NCBI GenBank assembly: GCA_018466975.1
Contig: CM031557.1
Location: 930,001-994,000 of the forward strand
Origin: Sparassis latifolia
Taxonomy: Eukaryota > Basidiomycota > Agaricomycetes > Polyporales > Sparassidaceae
Length of the DNA: 64,000 nt
Reading direction: 5' to 3'
Part shown: in pieces, positions 36,551-48,495 of the stretch
Layout: every line of letters starts with the position of its first letter
Position numbering within the stretch: position 1 is the stretch's first letter
Notes under the pieces: model-generated
What the model was told of the DNA's origin: nothing
The model's database searches: none
What the model saw: the letters and a program-made list of their open reading frames with translations, nothing else
Translations under genes and position numbers: made by a program

Positions 36551-39500
36551 GAAGGGATGAATGAAAAGTCCACGTGCAGCAACAGATAGGACTTTAGGCA
36601 GAGCGGAGCAAAGAAGCTACACCGGATGGCTGAACGAAGAGAACAGCTAGAGGTGGAACGGAAGGGGCAGTTCGCAGTCGTGGTCGACGATGAGAGACCA
36701 AAGTGCGGGGCCGAGCGCTAGAGCGCTAGCGGCCCAAACTTACGCGACGTCGATCACCGGTCACGTGGTGTACTACGAAGCCGTCGGCCGTCGGCTCCAC
36801 TCAGTGCGCTGAATGCTGCATGCACTGCTCATCTTTCTCAATCTTTGGTAGTATCATGTAAGTGCATTGTATGGATGTACGCCGAGCCCTGTGTTCAGGA
36901 TGCATGTGGCCGATCGAAGTCGAAAGTGACTTTTATCGATATGAGCAGCTTCAGACAAGCTGGCATCCGTCAGCGTAGACTTGACTGCATCCCGGACCCA
37001 ATCGACTTCACGTGTCGGGATCCACGCTCTCCCTCTTAGCACGTCATGGATCCTGCGGACGAACTCCCAGCTCGGGGTCTCACGACGCTGCCGCAGTTCG
37101 TGCTGAAGGTGTTCCAACGTTAGGATCCCCAGAAAGGACAGATGTGAGACAGGGTAGCACCTCACCACTGTCACCCTTGCTCCGCCTGACAGGAACTGTT
37201 CGTTTGAAGCGCATCTCTTCACGAACTGACATCTCCATCCTTACAGGACTTTTTCGAGCTTCATTTCTTCGTTATCACTCACATCTATCGAATCACCTGT
37301 ATATGCCTGAATCTCCGAATCCATCTCCACCCACACACAGTCATCTAGCTCCTCCCGAGCTAACTTCGAGCAATGTTTCAAACTGAAGACTGTCTCCATT
37401 TGTGAGGGCATCGTCGAAGAGTTCCGCAAAGCCAAGCTCTCGAAAGCTGAAGCATTTATACGAGCCGTCTTCGAGCACACTGGTCACAACAAGATGTTTC
37501 TGAGCATCCTGGTGCGTAGTTTCCATATCCTTGTGGAGACTCTAGATTTCACTCAGAACGACAGTGGCCAGGGTATATCGGACCACCATATAAGAGAAAC
37601 CTTGAGCTCATGCCTGGAGGTTAACCTATCACACGGCACCAACTAGCCATGCAGATTGCCGAGCAATACGGAAATTTTCTGGATGTGAATCGTTTTCACT
37701 TTCTTTCAAAAGTCTTAATTGACCCCTCAACTTGCAGAAACTTAGGTTGGGCCCTGAATCATGGTTTACCGATGAGCGATGGAAGGTAGGACATGGATCC
37801 ATCACTATGGACAAGCTTCTCCTTCTCTCTGTCTACCAAGCCACGGCCGGTGGACTAGACCTCAAGACTGAGCTGCGTTTGGACTTTCCCTGATCAGTGA
37901 TACTATTCTTTTCTACTGCTCAGTTGTTGACATAGCGCTTTGTCTACTTCTCCAGCTTGTAACTTCACTGCTTTAAAGTATAACAATATTAATACAAGCT
38001 GATAATTCCTGTGTAAAATGCCCAGTCTCACCGATCTTTCCACACTGAGCCGATGAGTTGCGAGATTATGCTGAGCACATTAATAAATCCTTCATTGCCC
38101 TTCCTGACTTCCATGCCTCACATGTCCTCAACTATGACCATGCTGTCAGGAGCCTCGTCGGAAGGAGTAACAAGCTCTTGCTTTACAGATCTCGCTGTTC
38201 CACCCCTGGATGTCCTACAGCAGATCTACCATGTAATACTCCTTCGCCAGCCCTCATTGCTCGCACGGTAGTGTGACAGGGTCTGCGATTGCATGCTTCA
38301 GTCAAGCACCTTAGACACGCACGACGCTCACACTGCACCGTGAATCAAGGATATCTTGTACGCACCTGCAGAGCCAGGCAACCGAATTGAGCATCACGTC
38401 GGAATACTCCTTTTTCTGCACCCTTATGAGGTATGTCAGCGGCCCCGCGCGTTCATAGATCACGCATTCCGTCGATTGCACCGTCTGGGTCATCCGCTGA
38501 ACCACAGGAAACGAGTGTATCGACGAAAGATAGGAATATATTGTCGAGTGGTGGAGGGGCGGGAGGCCTGTAGCCACCCGTAGACACGCAGAAAATCTAT
38601 CTTTAGGATCACAGATGGATACACATGCCTGCGGCACCTTTTGGTCTGACAACCGAATCAGCCAGTTGACAACTTGCTCCAGTCCAGGTATGATTCTTAC
38701 GAAATGAAATTCTGGCAGGTGTATCTTTTCTATTGGGGAATTCGAGGTACATAGAGCATACAGCTAACAGTCATTTTACTACGGTAAGGAGCAGAGTATA
38801 ACGGTAGGACCATAGGGCCCGTGAGGACAGCGAGTCAAGACAAGACGTGTCATACTCATGATCAGTGCCTTCTGCCCACCATCCGCAACTCACTAGACCG
38901 AAGAAATTGACCTCCTCCTTATTAGCATGTAGGCAGCATCATTAGTAAGTGCAGCAATATTAAAAGCAAGATGGCATGCACCTTCATCCGAGTCCGCCGC
39001 ACCTCTGGAAGAAACGACTCAGGTTAGTGGCAATGGCGCCCTCGATGTGCAGATGCTGAAGACATTCCCGAGCTGGGTGTATCAAAGGTCCTATTAGGGC
39101 ACAGGTGGCGAGGATTTGCAAAGCAAATGTCGAGCGACTCCAGTGGGACTATGGAATGGGCAATGGAATGGGCAATGGAGAGTACAGTATGAGAAAGAGC
39201 AAGTAGTAAGTGACACACAATATAAGGTCTCTGGGCAGATTTAGGGCCGGATTAAAAGGACTTCAGCTTCGGAATGATAGAGAGACCGGTGAAGGAGCAT
39301 TGAGATGTTCGGAGGGGACAAGCAAGTGAGAACACGTCAAAGGCACATAATTCTGTAGCATCCTGTAGCTCAGCTAGAAAACGCATGAATGCTCTCGCAG
39401 ATGCAATGTGTCCCGACTTTCATTGCTGAAAGATTCACTAGATTCAAAATTATCCCGAGTCCTACATAGTGTTCATTTTTCTACACGGTTCTACATAGGG

Positions 39501-39569
39501 CTATATAGGTGCGCAAATCTACTGAGACCTATAAAGAAGTGGTAATCCTACAATAGCAAATGCACCTTT
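36551..39569. other. 3 kb without a supported gene
   Basis: The first part is the ferredoxin promoter. Minus-strand frames 36854-37222 and 38311-38652 look somewhat gene-like in codon choice but match no family I know and could not be extended by splicing. Plus-strand pieces at 37380-37620 and 37640-37890 may be mobile-element debris. Treat as degraded or unknown. Confidence 0.35.
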
Positions 39570-39575
39570 GCAGAT

Positions 39576-42500
39576 GTGTCTACTCTCAGAAACCAATCTT
39601 TGACAAACAAAAATAATCGCCCTCATCGGTTTCGCGGTTTTCTCTGGGATGAACATGAGCAATATGTCACAGCCCTTGCTACTCATTCAACTACACTCAG
39701 ACCCATTCCCAGTCCTCCGGACAATGAGCTTACCAATCCGATCGCACAGCGCACCGTTCAGCTACACCCGGAGCTCTTCCAGATTGTCACTCCGATCGAT
39801 GTAGACCGCTTCAAGACCCTTCTCGTTGATCATCCAAACTGTCATCTGGTGGACTTGGTCCTGTATGGTTTGCGTGAAGGTTTTTGGCCTTTTGCCGAGA
39901 CAGAAGGTCTAGCATTCCTAGCATTCCCGGATACCTGAGATGGTGGGAATGTACCTTTGTCGAATGAAGCTTCTACCTTTGTTTTGCAATATGCACAAGA
40001 AGAAGAAGCTGCCGGTCGCTACTCACACCCTTTCAGTACAGATCTCCTGCCTGACATGTACTCCATGCGGTGCATGCTATTCCGAAACCTCATTCAACAA
40101 AGTTACAATTTATCAATAACCATTCTGCTGGTTTCTACTCTCTCAACTCCATGATCGACAAGTCCAACATTGATATGCAACCAGATAATGTTCAGGACTT
40201 AGGCTGCAACCTACTCAGCGTGCGAGAGGAGTGTGGCAACATTCCACTCTGGTTGTTCAAATCCGACATCAAAGGTGCATACCGATTGATCCTTATGCAT
40301 CCTCTGTGGCAATTAAAGCAAGTTGTCACCATTAAGGGTGAACAGCGGATTGATCGGTGTATGTGCTTCAGCAGCCGTGGCTCGCTGGACATCTGGTGTT
40401 CATTCATCAGTCTTGTTTGAATTGCCATTTTCATCAAACACATTCAAGCCCTTCTCATCTATATGGATGACCATTTCTCATTCGATTCTGTTGATGAGCT
40501 CACTTATTATCCCCCTTACGACAAATTCTTACCCCTCAAGCAAGTCCTTCTTCTTCTGCTTTGGGATGAGCTCAGGATTTCTCATGAGGAAGCAAAGCAG
40601 CTTTTCAGGCAAGCACTCGTCATCATCGGCTTCCATGTTAATACCATTGCCATGACCATCTCTCTCCTGCATGAATCCTCCCTTGATCTTGTCACGCACA
40701 TTCGTGACTTCATCTCTTCTGCCCAACCTCATCACCGTAGTCAACCTCTCCGTGAATGGCAATGTCTTCTTGGCTGAATCAACTGGGGCCTCAACATTGA
40801 GCCCTTGTTGCGCCCTGCCCTTCAAGCCTCATACTTGAAGATTCGTGGGCACTCCATCAGTCACGCACTGGTCCTGCTTAATGCTCGCATCATCCACGAC
40901 CTCACATGGATCGCAGATATGTTTGAGCATCATGTCAGCATTCACCTGCTCCGCGCAACTGCTTGGGGCCCTGCTGATGCTGATCTCACCATTTTTTGTG
41001 ATGCTTGCTTAACTGGTATGGCTTTCTGGTGCCCAGCAATGTCTTTAGCCTTTGTAGCTGACACATTGCCACCTTCGAGCCACGGAGAAGACCTTATATT
41101 TTTCTTCGAAGCCCTCACAGTTGTAGCGGCTCTCGAGTGGGCTATCTCCTTACCCATGCGATATCGTCGTGTGGCCATCTTCACAGATAACTCAATACTG
41201 TGCAGATCTTCGATTCCTTCTGTGGCCACAGTGGTTTTGAAGACCTCCTCCTACATGCTTGCGGCTTACTGATTGCTAATGATACTGACCTCCGGGTTTG
41301 GCACATCATCGGTACCGACAATGTCGTGGCTGATGCACTCTCCTGCCAGCTTTTTGACGTTGCCCTGCAGTCCATACCGTCTCTGCGAATCCACTTTTTC
41401 ATACCCCTCGTCTCTCGTTGGGGGGTTCTGCAGCATGATTTCTATCTCCTCGTTGTCCCAGCAACCTCGCAGGGAGCCATGGACATACGATCGCCTTGTC
41501 CGCGAGCGTGCTGTTGCTCTTGGGCATGCTATTGACCATTCGACTCATCTCACATATACTTCTCACCTCCAGTCATATCTTACTTTCTGCAAAATCCATG
41601 GTTTTCCCATTGAACCTACCCCCGACACCCTCTCTTTTTATGTTGTCTTCATGTGCCATCACATTCGTCCTGACTCCATTGATTCTTATCTCTCTGAGAT
41701 ATGTAATCAGCTCGAGCATCTCTTTCCAGCTGTACGTAGTGTACGCGAGGACATCTCATTTCTCGCACCCTTGCAGGGTGCAAACACATGTTCAACGCAC
41801 CATCTAACTGCAAACACCCGCTTGACGTTGAAGATCTGCAGCTTTTGCTTCACACTTTCACTGCCCCTTCCCACAATAACTTTCTTTTCTGCGCAATTCT
41901 GACATGCAGCTTCTTCACCCTGCACCGCCTTGGTGAGCTAACCTGGCCTGACAATTTTCACCTCCGCAGTACCAGGAAGCTCATCCGACGCTCCTCAGTG
42001 CTCTTCTACAACATCAGGAAAACCCAACTTTCTCTTATGGACTTATTTAGACTTTTGGGTCTGAGAACCCTTATTTAAGACCATAAGTGTTCAAATAAGT
42101 CGAATTTCAGACACTCAGGGAATATGCCTTAGGCCCTTTTTGTCCTTATGTCCTTAAATAAGGACCATAAGTCCATTTAAGTTATTTAAGTGTCCTTTTA
42201 AGGAAAAGTGGGGTTTTCCTGATGAATGACACTTTCGGCTATATTCTCCCTACTCACAAAGCCGACCGCCTTTTCCACAGCAGTACCATTATCATTGAAT
42301 CATGCCACGATGCAATCAATCCACGGTGCCTTTTCCTTCGCTATCTCAATTCTCGTGACCAGCTTTTTCCTTTCCACTTCACCCTTTTCCTTACTGCAGC
42401 AGGAACCCCCCCCCACTAGGTCATGGTTCCTTGCACGGCTACACCTTCACCTCTGCGACAATGTTGCCGGCCACTCCCTCCACGCCGGCAGTGCTACCTT

Positions 42501-42650
42501 CTTCGCAGCGGTCGGTTGGCCTGATGATCGTATCCAAGCCCTTGGCCGCTGGTCATCGGAAGCTTTTAAAATTTACATTTGTAAGAACCCTGTCGTGCTC
42601 CAGGCACTCCGTCATGGCCACACAATTACACCAACCTGCCCTCTCGTGTA
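39576..42650 (+). mobile_element. Decayed DIRS-like retrotransposon (RT, RNase H, tyrosine recombinase)
   Basis: In order on the plus strand: an N-terminal region (RFRGFLWDEHEQYV), a reverse transcriptase (LWLFKSDIKGAYRLILMHPL, then the catalytic YMDD in LLIYMDDHFSF near 40458-40490), an RNase H-like part (DLTIFCDACLTGMAFW near 40980-41030, and VWHIIGTDNVVADALS near 41300), and a tyrosine recombinase (YDRLVRERAVALGHA near 41490, FTLHRLGELTW near 41920-41950, GHSLHAGSATFFA near 42470-42510, GRWSSEAFKIYI near 42550-42580). RT plus RNase H plus tyrosine recombinase without a DDE integrase defines DIRS-type elements. The copy is dead: in-frame TGA stops at 39936, 40418 and 40775, frameshifts near 40067, 41205, 41470 and 41775, and a nested MITE. 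Termini were not found. Confidence 0.85.
42012..42224. mobile_element. 213-bp MITE nested in the tyrosine recombinase
   Basis: CATCAGGAAAACCCAACTTT at 42012-42031 and its inverse AAAGTGGGGTTTTCCTGATG at 42205-42224 are terminal inverted repeats (19 of 20 match). The interior is AT-rich, with repeated words such as TTATTTAAG and ATAAGTCC. If the element and one flanking AA are removed, the recombinase reading frame on the two sides rejoins in phase, which supports insertion into an older gene. Confidence 0.8.
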
Positions 42651-42899
42651 TAGCTCCCATCCAATTCTACACCACCAGCCACCCCTCCTCCACCTTCTTT
42701 TACGTCGTTTTATGGGACGCCATACACGATCGTCCTCTGATCCACCGGGCACGAATCACGATGCATCCACGCGGGCAATGTATTTGTGTTGGGGCCATCC
42801 TCAGTTGTGAGGGTGGTCCGTTTTGCCTAAACTGGACTGCGAGCATGCAGCACTCCCAAGTCTCCACTCAGGTAGGTGCTGATTAGAGTCTCTAAGGAA

Positions 42900-43003
42900 A
42901 TAGGACTTATGGATTTTTTGTCCTTTTTTACCTTATTTAAGGCCTATAATTGCATTTAAGTCACATAAGGACACCTTTAAGTAAAAGTTGGGTTTTCCTG
43001 ATG
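42900..43003. mobile_element. Second, left-truncated copy of the same MITE
   Basis: The right end AAAGTTGGGTTTTCCTGATG (42984-43003) matches the right end of the copy at 42012-42224. The AT-rich interior (ACTTATGG, CCTTATTTAAGG, CATTTAAGT) also corresponds. The left inverted repeat is missing. It lies about 250 bp past the end of the recombinase. Confidence 0.65.
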
Positions 43004-43365
43004 AGTACTTTGCGGCCAATAGTACCACCACGAGCTTATTCAATGTGACATTTTATCTACATTGTGGTATCAGGATCAGAGACGGGAAATCTTTGCCCTG
43101 GAGTAGGTTGGGAGTAGGGCACCTAAACGGGCAGGCGACCTGCCAAGTACGGCAACTCCGAGGCCTTGTTATGTCACAGCATTTCCATCAAGGTAGTTCA
43201 GTTTTATGAAGAAGTATTACAATATAAATACAGAGGGACATAAGTTATAGTCGATGGTGATCGGTCCTGGCTATGAACCTGGTCCAACAGCGACCTGCCA
43301 TAAAAAAATGTTGAGCAAGAGAAAATATATACCCTCAGTTTTTTTCCCTTGGATCAAGACCAAAC

Positions 43366-44554
43366 CTACGCCTTTGTATACCGCGTAGGTGCCTGCGCGT
43401 GGGGCACCCACACCTGCTCTGGAGATAAGGTCCACTCGGTGTGCGACGGAAAGATAATATGCCGGAGTGCGGTGCAGCTGCGCGCCCACGTCGTACACAA
43501 TGTAGACTCCTCGAGCGCATTACTGGAACCGACACCTTCAATGATGCTCGTCGAGGAGAGATCAAGCTGTCGCAGGAAAGGGAATGCACCGAGCACGGGA
43601 GTGAGACCGGCGAGGATGCTCTGGAACGACGAAACGTGAACACATGATAACCACCAAGGATGAGACAGAATAGAAGGTGTAACTCACAATACCCGATAGG
43701 GAATGGTGTAGGGTATGCCGCAGCGCGAGCCGGACTTTCAAGAACTCCACGCCAGTGAGGTGCCTCGATATGTCGCGTAGGAGGATGGGTGTAACTGACA
43801 TGCCGCTGAGGTCCAGCCATCGGATGCGCACAGCAGATTGCGCTATATGCTCAAGGTCGGGCTCCGTGACGAACTGGTGGCCGACGAGGGCGAGCGAGTG
43901 CACAGGGCGCCCGGGAAGGACAGATGCAGCAGCGATGGGCGATCCGCGGAAGGTAGCGAGGAAGGGGAGATCCGCGGGCGCGAGCGTGACGGGCTCGTGG
44001 AGGTCAGGTAGACGAAGGTGCTGGATAGAGGACGTGTCTGCGAGAAACCACGCAATGGGCGGCGATGGTGCGTGGAACTTGGGCGGAAGGGTGCCGCGGC
44101 CGATCCCGCTCAAAGCAAAGAGACGGAGCGCGGGGAAAGTGCAGTGAGTCAGAACGTCATGCAGCGAAAGAGGGGCACCGGTGAGTCCGAACGCAAGTTC
44201 GAGGGATTCAAGGTGGATGAGCGTGCATAGCGCTTGATTGAGAGTGGAGACGGCAGGGATGACCGCAGTGAGATATGGCTCGCGTGGGCCAGGGTCTGTA
44301 TGCCAGCGGACGGCGAACTTCCTGACGACGTCTGCGAGGTGTGGATGGGCGACAAGCGTTTCACAGCAATTGATGGTGTGGACAGGGCTTAGTGACGCGG
44401 CGGAGAGGCTCTCTGCGACGACAATATTGGCATACAGGATGCGCTCAGTTACGGCTCGAAGGCGATGCGATGCACGCATTACTTCAACTAGCACGCCAGG
44501 CTGCAAATTCTCAAAGATAATGGTGAGCGTCTCATTCGGGAGCTGGCTGTACAT
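43366..44554 (-). CDS. F-box / leucine-rich-repeat-like protein
   Basis: Two exons (43688-44554 and 43366-43620) with a 67-bp intron give 373 residues from the ATG at 44554. The N-terminus (LPNETLTIIFENL then RASHRLRAVTERILY) is an F-box, which binds Skp1 and links substrates to a ubiquitin ligase. The rest has degenerate leucine-rich segments (LCTLIHLESLELAF, FPALRLFALSGI, IRWLDLSGMSVT, FPFLRQLDLSS). The frame is open up to 44908, so a longer N-terminus is possible, but the F-box is normally at or near the start. Such genes are numerous in Agaricomycetes; the substrate is unknown. Confidence 0.75.
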
Positions 44555-45297
44555 TGCCGGTGATCGCGCGTCGGATGTTGCTACGCTAGAGCACGGGATA
44601 CTTTTGCTACTAGAGCGCAAGCACCGACACGATGACTCCTGTTCCAAGGTGACGACGAGAGAGGGATCTTCGTGACCGCGCGGAAAAGGGTACGTATGGT
44701 GGTCGAGCGAAAGAAAGACGAAGGTCATGGACATGTATGGCGAACTCCTGGTGTGCGCCTTGGAGCAAGTGGAGACGGTGAGGCGACGGGAGCGGTGCGA
44801 GAGTTGATTGGGACGCGGATAAATCGCGGGACGGTGAATTGGAGACAATTGCCAACCTGGGCCGGAATCTCCTCGAGCTCTCCCCTGCATCAGCTTCCAG
44901 GTAGGCATGGAGCGAAGATACCCGCCCTTGGGCCCCCTGCCTTAATGCACAATCTACAATGTTTCTGCATCGCCGCCGCAACCTAATGAACAGCGTCGCC
45001 GAAAGATGGTCTGAGTGGAAGACATTGAGAATGAAAGCCACGCGGCATACACAGCAGACCAGAAGTGTGACGCACCGTGCTCACACAATCACTGCCACAC
45101 AATGCGGACCCCGCAGGCACCTTTCGACAGCCAGAAAAAGCTCACCACAAGCATCGTGACATCAAGAGCAGATGGAAGACTTGGCAATTCTCATCACAAG
45201 CTGCAAAATGATACAGATCAGATAGATAGATAGGATAATAACTGTTATACAGTAGGTACTCGTACACCGACAAAAACCCGGACAAAGACACGACGTC
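44555..45297. other. Gene-free stretch between the F-box and histone H4 genes
   Basis: It holds the 5' region of the F-box gene and the 3' region of H4. No further gene is supported. Confidence 0.4.
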
Positions 45298-45769
<472 letters not shown>

Positions 45770-45865
45770 GATTATCGAGTAGTAAAAGCCGAAAGTAGTG
45801 GGTGTAAAACTATGGTGGAAGTCGAGCGCAAACAATGAGACGGACTCTGGAAACGTCGAGGCGGC

Positions 45866-45873
45866 TTTATATA
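45866..45873 (-). promoter_or_regulatory. TATA box of histone H4
   Basis: TATATAAA on the minus strand, about 97 bp upstream of the H4 start at 45769. Confidence 0.65.
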
Positions 45874-45984
45874 GAGCGGGCCTAGGGAAGCTCTGCACGT
45901 GGAGGAAACTCTAATTTGTTGAATCCTCGTCAACGGGCACGTGACCACGCGTTTGTTGACGCGACGCGTCTCGGCGCCCAGCCC

Positions 45985-45991
45985 TATATAA
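45985..45991 (+). promoter_or_regulatory. TATA box of histone H3
   Basis: TATATAA on the plus strand, 90 bp upstream of the H3 start at 46081, mirroring the H4 box across the shared promoter. Confidence 0.65.
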
Positions 45992-46080
45992 GCCTCCTTC
46001 CCACCAGTGCCTCTTCCGTTACTTCACGCCGCATCGTTGCCTTACTTCCTTGCGTATTCATATTTCAATAACTCTTATCA

Positions 46081-46669
<589 letters not shown>

Positions 46670-47088
46670 ACTGAATGTACTGCGCAGTTGTATTGTACCC
46701 ACTGTATTTATTTATCTTCCTCTATTAATTTCTTGATTGCACATCCTTGTGGGTTTGAAGCAAGTAGGTCCGCCTGCAGAATTGCTCATTGGGTTTGGAT
46801 GTCGACAGAAGACTATGTCCAGTACACTTAATACGTCTGTCACGCGTGTTCGGTCCATGTGAGTCTGATGAAGCCACCGAAGACGCAGTCCCATAGTTAC
46901 TGTACAGAGTGGGGAGACTATCTAATATCTAAGGAATGAGAGCAAGCAGTGAGTACGAGGCGGGTATATCTATTGTACAACCAGTATTTGATCCAAGAGT
47001 GAGTGGTGCACCCGCATACACCCACTCAAGCTAGAATGACAACTACGGCGAATCCATACCGACGAGTAGATAGGAACCAACGAGGCAC
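46670..47088. other. Gene-free stretch between convergent genes
   Basis: It lies between the H3 stop and the Sfh5-like stop on the other strand and should hold both 3' untranslated regions; a short TTTATTTATC stretch follows H3. Nothing else is recognised. Confidence 0.45.
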
Positions 47089-48495
47089 TCATGCGAAGTC
47101 GCTCGCCTCGCCGCCATACCGCTTCGGGAGTTCCGTCGCGTCGATGTAGGGAAGTAGGGCCGCTCCAATGGTCTGCGCCCCGGTGCCCACGGGCGTGAAT
47201 TTGGCAAGAGTTGCGGCGGAGATGAGAGGTTTGAAGAGCCAAAAGATCCACGTGAGCAACGCGGGGATATTCACGAAGAACTTGCGTGACTGTTATGAGC
47301 GGACATCAGTATGCTTTGGTGCATGCCAACAAAGGCGTGGTGGCTAGAGAGAGGAGGAGAAGAGCACGAGCTTACTAGGAACTCTGGGTAGTAGTCTTGG
47401 AAGATCGCCGTGGCTTGTGCAGCGGCGGCCTTCTCGCTTGGCGTCCGGCGCAGGCTCACGCCCTCGTAGTCTACACGCAAGAAATCAGTGCCGAGAGTTA
47501 CATAACACGCGGAGGCTTACCGTGTACTTGCACCATCTGGTCTATGTTCTCAAAGTCAAGCAAATTGATGCTCTTCTCCATAAAAGCGATACGCCATCTA
47601 TGAATTAATCAATCAGCATAATGAATGGTAACCGCAAGTGTACAGGCGTACCTGATAAAGCGGTCGACGTCTGAAAATGCTTCCTTGCTTGTGCCGTACA
47701 AGTTATACCTGCGCGATGCTTAGTCCGACCAACGATATGAGTGCAGTGTGATACTCACGTCACAGGCCGCTCCTCCTTGTCCTTCCCAAACACACGGCCA
47801 ACTGGACCGAATATTTTCTCGTCGTATTGCTCTTTCACGACGTCATCGATCTTGAAGTCAGCGCGCCAGCGCAGTGTCTTCACGAGCATCTGCTGCGCGT
47901 CCGTGACGCTTAGGTCCCTATCAGTCGTGTGAGCGCCAGCATATGACAAACGAGCAGCGAAAAAATTCAACGAATTGCGTACCTCGCACGGAGGAATTTT
48001 ATGAGCACAACGCTGACACGAGCGTCGTGAGGTCCGTTCGCAGTGATGGACACTCCCCAGAGCGTGATGGGCACGTTTTGGTCCATCTTCGGGAATGCCT
48101 CTTTCAATACCTCAGGAAGCTTCGCCTGCGTAGATACCCATGTGGTCAGACGTGCTATAGTCTAACTTCAGCGGTGCGAAACGAAAATTTCGTACCCGCA
48201 GAGCCTTCACGGCCGCCCACTCCTCCGCAGTGAATTTCTGCGTCAGTGCATTCTGCGACTCTTGGCTCTCTTGCTCTGGGGTAGGCTCAGAAGAGGAATT
48301 CACTTCGGCCGCAACTGGAGTAGGCTCCGGCTCTACTGCAGTAGATTCGAGCGCTGCTGCGGGACCATGGTTATCCAGCGTCTCCGTCACCTTGGAGTCG
48401 GGAGAGACGTCTTGCACCTCGTTGAGGGACACGGATACGTCGGGGACGTCGGGAGTAGATTCTGCAGCAGTTGTGGCCGCTGTGGGCTCAGACAT
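47089..48495 (-). CDS. SFH5: Sfh5-like phosphatidylinositol transfer protein (CRAL-TRIO/Sec14 domain)
   Basis: Seven exons on the minus strand: 48196-48495, 47983-48125, 47759-47917, 47652-47708, 47521-47597, 47376-47470, 47289-47089, giving 343 residues. The first 85 residues are acidic, Pro/Ser-rich and disordered. Then come KFTAEEWAAVKALR, LWGVSI, the CRAL-TRIO N-lobe VVLIKFLRARDLSVTDAQQM with KTLRWR, RPVTYNLYGTSKEAF, VQVHDYEGVSL, and the lipid-gate region RKFFVNIPALLTWIFWLFKPL with FTPVGTG. Sfh5 proteins exchange phosphatidylinositol between membranes; yeast Sfh5 also binds heme. The acceptor of the last exon was chosen because it restores SRKFF after YYPEFL. The C-terminus is YGGEASDFA. 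Confidence 0.88.

Noticed and set aside
39936..40777. TGA read as Trp (genetic code change) in the retrotransposon
   Set aside because: TGG is used for Trp elsewhere in the same frames and other frameshifts show the element is dead.
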